A stretch of DNA of 64,000 nucleotides from assembly GCF_000478195.2 (NCBI RefSeq), contig NZ_AUZM01000008.1, forward strand, positions 62,001 to 126,000, given 5' to 3'. Under the pieces are notes generated by a model. It saw only the letters and a list, made by a program, of their open reading frames with translations, ran no database searches and was not told the origin of the DNA. This document shows positions 56,952 through 64,000 of this stretch, in pieces. The DNA is from Lyngbya aestuarii BL J (GTDB lineage Bacteria > Cyanobacteriota > Cyanobacteriia > Cyanobacteriales > Microcoleaceae). The translations under genes and the position numbers were made by a program. The stretch's first letter is position 1. Every line of letters starts with the position of its first letter.

Positions 56952-59900
56952 TCAAGCACAAACCACCTGATTTCGACCTCGATCTTTAGCTTGATACAAG
57001 GCTTCATCCGCTTTTTTAATCACTTCTTCTGGGGTACACCCCTGTTGAGGGAAACAAGCCACACCAAACGAAGCCGTTATTTGTCCTAAATCTTTACCTT
57101 GATAAGAGAGTTGAAGCTGTCGAATTCCTTGACACAATTCTTCTGCCTTTGCTGTTACACTTTCTAGGGATATTTCCGGTAAAATAATTGTCATCTCCTC
57201 CCCCCCGTAGCGACAGGCGATATCTGACAACCGGACTTGACGCTGAAGAAACTGGGCGACCTTCTGCAACACCACATCTCCCGCCTCATGGCCGAAGTTA
57301 TCATTAAATTGCTTAAAATGATCAATATCCACCATAATCACTCCTAACGGTTGACCCGAACGTTGCGATCGCTGAAATTCTCGCACTAAACATTCTTTCA
57401 AATAGCGACGGTTAAACAGTCCCGTCAGGGCATCACGAATACTTTGATTGCGTAATTCTTCGCGCAATTGTAAATTAGATAAACCCAAAGAAATCTGTTC
57501 AGCCACCGTTTGGGCTAATTGTTGTTGACCCTTACTCAAACCTTCTACCGCTTGAGTGCGGACATAAAATAATCCAAAAGCCTGACCTTGAACAAGAGTT
57601 GGGATACAAATAGAAGCCGTCGGTAAGGGATGACAATCGACATGATGACAAAACAAACCCGGTTGACTCCCCTGGGCGAGATGAATTTGTCCCCGTCGCA
57701 GCGCCCAACACTCATCAAAAGCGAGATTGAGTTCTCCAGTAGCTAATTCTCCAAATGTGGCAATTGACTCAACTTGATTAGCATTTTGATTACTCAATAA
57801 TACCGTCCCCGCACAACTCGGAAAAAGCAGTTTAAGAAACTCAGAAATCGGCCCATAAGCTTCCTCAAGCGTATGACAAGCTTGCAAGAACTCAATCATT
57901 TCATTAATAATAGCCGATTCTCGGTGACGCTGTTCCAACTCTTTCACCGATTGTTCTAACTGTTGGTTGACTTCCGCTAGGTGAAGATTAGCCCGTTGTA
58001 AAGCAAGTTCTGCTTGTTTCTGTTCGGTGATATTCTGAGAAACAATCATCCCTAAAATCACCTCATCTTCTTCATTTCTAATCGGTACCGCCCGCACCAA
58101 ATAGGTTTGATCTTGGTATTGAACTTCTTCGACTCGTTCCTTTCCTGCCAAAGCGGTTTGATACAACGGTTCAGTTGAAGTATAGATTTCCGCCGATAAC
58201 ACCTCCGACAACCGATGACCTTCTAACGCTTCTCGACGCAGTTGGAGATGAGCAAGTCCTTGACCATCGGCGACTAAATACCGTAAATCTCGATCAAACA
58301 AAAAGATAGTTCCATTCGGAAAATTATGGGCAATCGTGCGATAAAGTTGTTCGCTGGTGCGTAAATTTTCCTGAACTTGTTTAAGGATAGTAATATCACT
58401 AAAAGTACAGATGACGTGTTGAACTTTTCGGTCTTCTATTAGTTGGGGTTCGGCGCTGACCAGAATCCAGAGTAACTCTCTTTCCTCTACCGTTTTTGCA
58501 GAAGGTCGATAAATCCCCATCAATACATCTTTCACCGCTTGACGAGTAATAATCGCTTGGGGAACTGGATGATCTTGATAGGGAAAAGGAGAACCATCTT
58601 CACGAATAATTTCCCACTCAGAAGACAGAGACGTTTTCCCCAACAGTTCCCCTTCACTCAACCCCAACAATTGGGATGCCTTGGGATTACATAATAAAAT
58701 TTCTCCTTGAGAACCATGCAGCATCACCCCAACACTCAGATTCCGAATTAATGTACTAAACCGTTCTTCACTCTGTCGGAGTGCAACTTCAGCTTGTTTA
58801 CGTTCGGTAATATCGAGCATCCCCCCCTGCAACAAAATCGGAGTCCCGTCTTCGTCTCGAATTACCACCGCCGAATCCTGTATCCATAAGACATCCTGAT
58901 TGCGGGTTAACAGGCGATATTCATCGCCAAATGGATGATCGTGAGTGGGAAGGTTAGATAAGCGATTGCTCATTTGCTCTCGATCTTCGGGATGCAAACG
59001 TTGAGACCACAGTTGCGGATTACTCATCCATTCATCGGCAGTATACCCTAACATTTGTTCAATCCGGGGACTAATATAAAGGGGCATACTCGCTTCCCCC
59101 ACCGTGATTGTGTAAACAGCAGCAGGCATTTGTTCAACCAGAGCGCGATACCGGGCTTCTGAGGCGCACAACGCTTCTTCGGCGAGTTTTTGCTCGGTTA
59201 CGTCTATTGCCACCCCAAATAGGCGGATAACTTGACCTTGTTCGTCTTTTCGGACTTCCCCTTGGGTATTGAGATAACGTAATTCTCCATTGGGACGGAT
59301 GAGGCGGTATTCAATATCAAAGTATTCTCCCATCGTCAGGCTGCGATCTAAAACCTGTTGGTGATGGTCTTGATCTTCGGGGTGAATCATTTCTAACAGT
59401 TCCTCAAAGCTGGGTTCACCCAGGGAGATTTCTAAACCGAAAATGTGAAACATCTCCTCAGACCAGGTAATTTGTCCGCTGATCACATCAAAGTTCCAAT
59501 TGGCAATATGAGCAATTTGTTGAGATTCTAATAGGCTTTGGGTGGTGTGACGCAGGGCTTCTTCTGTGTGTTTGCGTTCGGTGATATCCTCAACAACATA
59601 GCAGCATCGGGGATGGGTAAAGTTGCCGGGAACCGGACAGAAGGTGGCTGAGAACCAATGCTCTCTAATGGGGGTTTTGTGAGTATATTCACAATGAGCA
59701 GGGTGTTGAGTTTTATGCACTTTGTAACAATGTTTTAGCCAGAGTTGAATCAGGTTTTCAGCCATTCCTAACCGACGACAGCTTTGATTTTTCATTTGCT
59801 GTTCATTGCAGCTAAATAACTTCCTCGTTGCTGGATTATCCCAAAGATGATAGATATCATCATCGACTAATTCAATCACACCCATCATTAAGGTGGTGTT

Positions 59901-61796
59901 TTCACATAAATTACTGAGAATGGCTTCTCTTTCGGTTAGGGTGGTTTCTATTTGTTTACGTTCGCTAATTTCTATCCAATATCCAATCAATTCTATCGGG
60001 TTTCCCGCTTCATCTCGAATCAGTTTGGCTTCATCCCGCATCCAACGATAATCACCGTCTTGATGACGGAAACGATATTCAGAGCAAGAGTAACCCTTTT
60101 CTAAGATTTGATCTCGTTCTACCGCGATCAAGATTTTGTCGTCGGGATGAATATGATTCCACCAAAAATTATGATTGCTGAGAAAATCCTCGGATTGATA
60201 TCCTAAAATTGTCTGAATATTTTCACTAATAAATGTCGTTTTATAGCTTTTATAATGACAACTGTAAATGATTGCCGGACTTAAACAGAGTAGAAACTTT
60301 AATCTTTCTTTTTCCCATTTTAACTCAATTTCTTGGCATCGATATTCGGCAATTTCTTGGGTTAATTTTTCAGTCCGTTGATGCACCTGATGTTCGAGTT
60401 CTTCGGTGAGGTGACGATAGTTTTCTTCCGCTGTTTTGAGGGCGTTTTCGGTTTGACGACAATGAGTAATATCTTCTCCGGTTAAAATGACATATTCCAC
60501 TTGACCGGCTGCGTCGAATAGGGTACGATTATAATGGGAAATTATGCGCGCCTGTAAGCCTTTGGTCTGCCAAAAAAGTTCCTGTTGAGAGGGGAAGCCA
60601 GAAGTTTCTAAATTTTGAAAGCAGGTTTTGACTTGTTGTTGTTGCTGAGGAGACAGAAAGATTTCCCAAAACACTTGATCTCGTACTTCCGCAAACGAAT
60701 ACCCGGTTAGCACTTCGCAAGCTTGATTAAACCGCACAATTCGCCCTTGCCTATCGAGAACAACCACTAAACTACTAATCGTTTCGACAATCGCAGCATT
60801 GAGGTCTTGTTCAGGCATCAAATTCACCGTAACCTGCTGTCGAGGTTGGCGAGTCAGATGTTCAACTCGTTGACTTTGTAACTGTCTCACCTGCTGTTGC
60901 AGCATTTGAATAACAGTATACATCTCCATCGGATCAAGCGCGTGTAAAATACTCGTCTGGGTGACAATTCCACTGATCACCCCGGTTTCTGTCCCCACAA
61001 CTAAATGATGGACTTGCTGTTGCTGCATTTGTTGATGGGCTTCCCAAAGATTATCATCGGGATGAAGCAACTTCAAAGGCTGATCCATAATCTGATCAAC
61101 TCGGATGTGGTCATCTAACCCCAAGGCTTGAAACTGTACCATGTCCCCTTCGGTGATCATGCCTAAAGGCTGAAGTTGATTGTTCGCGATTTTTTCAACA
61201 ATCACAATACAACTAATTTTATATTCGGCCAGTTGTTGGGCGACTTGTTTGACAGTCACATTTGGGGAAGCATAAATCACTTCTGGACTCATCACCTCCT
61301 CGACTCGCCTCAACTGAAGTAAGTCTAAAGGTCTTAAGCAACTGCGAAGGCTTTCTAAGGTGACTAACCCCTCCACTTGTTGACGATCCGATACAATGGG
61401 AAGATGGCGAATGCGATGCTGACGTAGGAAATTAATCGCCGTAAATAGATTGTGAAATTGTGATCGCTTCAGCGTGATCGGGGGCGTTGTCATGATCGAA
61501 GAAACGCTGACTGGATCATCAACTATTCCCGTCGCTATGCAGCGGACAATATCTCGTTGTGTCACTATCCCCACGAGACGAGAGTCCTCCATCACCAAAA
61601 CACAACTTGCTCGTCCATCTTGGATCAAATTATCAGTCGAAATTCGACGAGGTGTGGGCAATGAACAAGACTGTCTCACCTGAGACATCAAAGCAATCAC
61701 TTCGCACAGCGGGGTTTGCGGAGAAACCTTTAATGGGTTGGGGTTAATCGCCGCATCCAGACAAGAATCAAATCGGGATAAACTGCTGGCAGGCAT
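56952..61796 (-). CDS. CBS-PAS-GAF diguanylate cyclase
   Basis: 1614 residues, cytoplasmic. Order: four CBS motifs in two pairs (about 10-290), seven PAS/PAC units (about 325-1260, several ending in the ITERK or ITEQK linker), a short coiled coil, GAF (about 1290-1440) and GGDEF (about 1450-1614). The active-site loop reads GGEEM (1531-1535), with Met for the final Phe, and an RxxD inhibitory site (RLSD) precedes it. So it should make cyclic di-GMP with feedback control. CBS pairs usually bind adenine nucleotides and PAS/GAF bind small ligands or light pigments. No EAL or kinase domain. Confidence 0.88.
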   Translation of the reverse strand: MPASSLSRFDSCLDAAINPNPLKVSPQTPLCEVIALMSQVRQSCSLPTPRRISTDNLIQDGRASCVLVMEDSRLVGIVTQRDIVRCIATGIVDDPVSVSSIMTTPPITLKRSQFHNLFTAINFLRQHRIRHLPIVSDRQQVEGLVTLESLRSCLRPLDLLQLRRVEEVMSPEVIYASPNVTVKQVAQQLAEYKISCIVIVEKIANNQLQPLGMITEGDMVQFQALGLDDHIRVDQIMDQPLKLLHPDDNLWEAHQQMQQQQVHHLVVGTETGVISGIVTQTSILHALDPMEMYTVIQMLQQQVRQLQSQRVEHLTRQPRQQVTVNLMPEQDLNAAIVETISSLVVVLDRQGRIVRFNQACEVLTGYSFAEVRDQVFWEIFLSPQQQQQVKTCFQNLETSGFPSQQELFWQTKGLQARIISHYNRTLFDAAGQVEYVILTGEDITHCRQTENALKTAEENYRHLTEELEHQVHQRTEKLTQEIAEYRCQEIELKWEKERLKFLLCLSPAIIYSCHYKSYKTTFISENIQTILGYQSEDFLSNHNFWWNHIHPDDKILIAVERDQILEKGYSCSEYRFRHQDGDYRWMRDEAKLIRDEAGNPIELIGYWIEISERKQIETTLTEREAILSNLCENTTLMMGVIELVDDDIYHLWDNPATRKLFSCNEQQMKNQSCRRLGMAENLIQLWLKHCYKVHKTQHPAHCEYTHKTPIREHWFSATFCPVPGNFTHPRCCYVVEDITERKHTEEALRHTTQSLLESQQIAHIANWNFDVISGQITWSEEMFHIFGLEISLGEPSFEELLEMIHPEDQDHHQQVLDRSLTMGEYFDIEYRLIRPNGELRYLNTQGEVRKDEQGQVIRLFGVAIDVTEQKLAEEALCASEARYRALVEQMPAAVYTITVGEASMPLYISPRIEQMLGYTADEWMSNPQLWSQRLHPEDREQMSNRLSNLPTHDHPFGDEYRLLTRNQDVLWIQDSAVVIRDEDGTPILLQGGMLDITERKQAEVALRQSEERFSTLIRNLSVGVMLHGSQGEILLCNPKASQLLGLSEGELLGKTSLSSEWEIIREDGSPFPYQDHPVPQAIITRQAVKDVLMGIYRPSAKTVEERELLWILVSAEPQLIEDRKVQHVICTFSDITILKQVQENLRTSEQLYRTIAHNFPNGTIFLFDRDLRYLVADGQGLAHLQLRREALEGHRLSEVLSAEIYTSTEPLYQTALAGKERVEEVQYQDQTYLVRAVPIRNEEDEVILGMIVSQNITEQKQAELALQRANLHLAEVNQQLEQSVKELEQRHRESAIINEMIEFLQACHTLEEAYGPISEFLKLLFPSCAGTVLLSNQNANQVESIATFGELATGELNLAFDECWALRRGQIHLAQGSQPGLFCHHVDCHPLPTASICIPTLVQGQAFGLFYVRTQAVEGLSKGQQQLAQTVAEQISLGLSNLQLREELRNQSIRDALTGLFNRRYLKECLVREFQRSQRSGQPLGVIMVDIDHFKQFNDNFGHEAGDVVLQKVAQFLQRQVRLSDIACRYGGEEMTIILPEISLESVTAKAEELCQGIRQLQLSYQGKDLGQITASFGVACFPQQGCTPEEVIKKADEALYQAKDRGRNQVVCA

Positions 61797-61893
61797 AATA
61801 AGTCAGTCGAGGGTTATAGAGTTTGAGTCTATCTATACTAATCATCATAGTTGTCCTCAACCCAACCTAACAGTCTTTTAGCATTTCGCATCT

Positions 61894-63843
61894 TTAATCT
61901 ATTGTTGCATCTTTTTCGTCAGATGTTGGATGAAAATAATTATAGATGTGTTGAGCTAATTTTAATCCAATTCCGGGAACTTCTGTGATTTGTTCAGGGG
62001 TTGCTATGCGAAGATAATCGATAGACCGAAAATGAGCAAGGAGTTGTTTTTGACGGTGATGTCCTAAACCGGGAATTTCATCTAAACGAGATCGTTTTAG
62101 GCGTTGAGAACGTTTGTGGCGATGGAAACTGACTGCAAACCGATGGGCTTCATCTCGTAGGCGTCGTAACAGTTGTACTCCTGGTTGTTCAGCGTTAGTT
62201 TCTAGAGGAAGGGACTCACCAGGGAGAAAAATTTCTTCTCGTTGTTTGGCTAAACTGACGACACGCAGATCTTCTAACAAATTTAATTCTGACAAGACTT
62301 TAACCACAGCCGAAAGTTGACCTTTCCCACCATCGATCATAATTAGATCAGGTTTGTCAGCATCTATTTTTTCCGGCGTTAAGGTGAGATAATCTCGAAA
62401 TCGTCTTCCAATCACTTCAGCTAAACTCGCAAAATCATCAGAACGTCCAGCATGAACTTCAGGGTTTCTAATTTTATAATGACGGTATTGTTGGTTTGCA
62501 GGTAAACCGTCAATAAACACCACTTTTGAAGCCACTGCATCTGATCCTTGAATATGGGAAATATCATATCCTTCTATTCGGTGGGGAATATCGCTAAGAT
62601 CGAGAATTTCTGCTAAGTCTTGTAAGGCTTGAGTATTGCGATCGCTAAATTTTTGAACTCGTTCTAATTCATAACCTGCATTCCGTTCAACCAGTTCAAT
62701 TAATTCGGCTTTACTTTGACGTTGCGGATTGATTATTGTGACTTTGCGACCTTTATCTTCACTCAACCAGTTAGCCAGAATTGATTCTTCGGGTAATTCA
62801 TATTGAACTAAGATTTCACTGGGAATTTCCACCGAGTCAACAGAGTGATAATGATCTTCTAAAACTCGTTGTAAAATTGCCCCAAATTCCGATTCTTTTT
62901 CTAGGGTAACATTGATATCATTTTCTAAACCTTCAAGCTGAAACCGTCCGACTTCTGCTTGAAACCCTAACCGTCCGACCAGTTGACCCGCCCGAATTTG
63001 AAATAATTGAATACAAGCTTGTTTGTCATTCGCCGCCAAAGCAATAGCATCCCTAGAAACGCGATCATCGGGAAGGGAAACTTTTTGATCTGCATTTAAA
63101 GCCTGCAAACCTTGGATTTGATCGCGAATTTTCGCTGCAATTTCAAAGTTCATCTTCTCGGCGGCGGTTTCCATTTGTTGGGTTAAATGTTGAATTAATT
63201 CTCCGGTGCGTCCCTGAAAAATCATCGCCACTTTTTGCATTGTTTGATGATAGTCTTCGGGAGAAATCAACTGTTGACAAACACCCGGACACCGACCAAT
63301 ATCATAATTTAAACATGGACGATCTTTAAATAGAGGTTTTGGGCGTTGACGTAAGGGAAAAGTCTGTTTGACTAAATGTAGGGTACTCCGCAAGAGTCGA
63401 GTATCAACGTAAGGGCCATAATAGCGATCTTTGGCTTTTCCCAAACGGCGTTTGCGGGTAATAAAAATCCGGGGGTATTCTTCTGACCAGGTAATACAAA
63501 GATAGGGATATTTTTTGTCATCTTTCAACAGCACATTAAAATAAGGCTGATGCTGTTTAATTAAATTGGCTTCTAAAGCCAAAGCTTCCGCTTCAGTATC
63601 GGTAACAATAAACTCAATCTCTGCCACTTGTTGGATCATCATCGCAATGCGAGGGCTGTGGCGGTTAGAGTCGCGAAAATAGGAACGAACTCGCGATCGC
63701 AATTTCTTCGACTTGCCAATATAAAGGATATTGTCTGCATGATCCCGCATCAAATATACTCCCGGAACAGATGGAATTTCTGTTAACCGACTTTCCAAGC
63801 GTTCGGGATCTTTAATTAAAATTAGGGTTTGAGTTGAAGTCAT
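61894..63843 (-). CDS. uvrC: UvrABC excinuclease subunit C
   Basis: 649 residues. The N-terminal GIY-YIG nuclease ([31 protein letters not shown]) makes the 3' cut; the UVR motif ([21 protein letters not shown]) binds UvrB; the RNase H-like endonuclease half ([34 protein letters not shown]) makes the 5' cut; tandem HhH motifs ([32 protein letters not shown]) finish the protein. Complete length for nucleotide excision repair. Confidence 0.96.
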   Translation of the reverse strand: MTSTQTLILIKDPERLESRLTEIPSVPGVYLMRDHADNILYIGKSKKLRSRVRSYFRDSNRHSPRIAMMIQQVAEIEFIVTDTEAEALALEANLIKQHQPYFNVLLKDDKKYPYLCITWSEEYPRIFITRKRRLGKAKDRYYGPYVDTRLLRSTLHLVKQTFPLRQRPKPLFKDRPCLNYDIGRCPGVCQQLISPEDYHQTMQKVAMIFQGRTGELIQHLTQQMETAAEKMNFEIAAKIRDQIQGLQALNADQKVSLPDDRVSRDAIALAANDKQACIQLFQIRAGQLVGRLGFQAEVGRFQLEGLENDINVTLEKESEFGAILQRVLEDHYHSVDSVEIPSEILVQYELPEESILANWLSEDKGRKVTIINPQRQSKAELIELVERNAGYELERVQKFSDRNTQALQDLAEILDLSDIPHRIEGYDISHIQGSDAVASKVVFIDGLPANQQYRHYKIRNPEVHAGRSDDFASLAEVIGRRFRDYLTLTPEKIDADKPDLIMIDGGKGQLSAVVKVLSELNLLEDLRVVSLAKQREEIFLPGESLPLETNAEQPGVQLLRRLRDEAHRFAVSFHRHKRSQRLKRSRLDEIPGLGHHRQKQLLAHFRSIDYLRIATPEQITEVPGIGLKLAQHIYNYFHPTSDEKDATID

Positions 63844-64000
63844 TCTTTTCTATATTATTCTTTGTAGGAGTGTAAGGCTTGCGCCCTAACTCATTGATGT
63901 CTTCCCACAGACCAACCCTATAAACCCACGCCGACAAAACCCATCACCCGTTTCAAGGGGTTGATCAAGTGATCGATAACAGATATCAATACTGTAGGAG
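63844..64000. other. window-end intergenic segment with dispersed repeat
   Basis: It contains TGTAGGAGTGTAAGGCTTGCGCCC (about 63865-63888), related to the segment near 22270, and ends with another CTGTAGGAG at 63992-64000, the possible beginning of a further copy. No ORF. Confidence 0.4.

Overview
The window is chromosomal DNA from a cyanobacterium, most likely a filamentous Oscillatoriales-type organism. Supporting signs are frequent GCGATCGC (HIP1-like) sites, an AT-rich composition, and lineage-typical genes: Rubisco accumulation factor Raf1, a KaiC2/KaiB cluster, GUN4-domain, DUF3153, DUF1517 and Npun_R2479-type HD proteins, and a type I-D CRISPR-Cas locus. Species cannot be fixed from the sequence alone.

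Layout. 1-15.5 kb: end of a CbiX-type chelatase, membrane adenylate cyclase, rsmB, a fused HyuA-HyuB 5-oxoprolinase, a MocR-type regulator, kaiC2 with two tandem kaiB-like genes, and a TPR/O-GlcNAc-transferase-like protein. 15.8-25.4 kb: rpiA, aldo/keto reductase, raf1, pmbA, a DUF3153 lipoprotein, a frameshifted nanE and mrdA (PBP2). 25.5-41.1 kb: a complete type I-D CRISPR-Cas locus in the order WYL regulator (divergent), cas3', mini-CRISPR, small coiled-coil ORF, cas10d, csc2, csc1, cas6, cas4, cas1, cas2, leader, then a 44-repeat array. 41.1-64 kb: ligA, HD metalloprotein, two conserved hypotheticals, a GPH transporter, DUF2227, tRNA-Val(TAC), a beta-propeller protein, a P1B-4 metal ATPase, GUN4, DUF2267, a nucleoside-salvage group (rbsK / deoxyribosyltransferase / nucleoside hydrolase), a 1614-residue CBS-PAS-GAF-GGDEF protein and uvrC.

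Most interesting finding. Between cas3' and the effector genes lie two degenerate CRISPR repeats, inverted relative to the main array. Each keeps the hairpin and the crRNA 5' handle. Read on the minus strand, the sequence right after the handle of one of them (11 nt, ATGACATACTC) recurs exactly at 28826-28836. There it is preceded by GTT, the PAM type known for I-D, and sits just upstream of a TATAAT box that should drive the coiled-coil ORF and the cas10d operon. This is the architecture expected of a crRNA-like guide that lets Cascade repress its own operon (CreR/CreA type). The target also lies in a palindrome that could instead be a protein operator. The WYL regulator gives a second, protein-based control layer, with the same ACGGACA element just before its own start codon and before that of cas3'.

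Limits: everything is read by eye from sequence. Family names rest on recognised motifs, no searches were run, and spacer targets are unknown.
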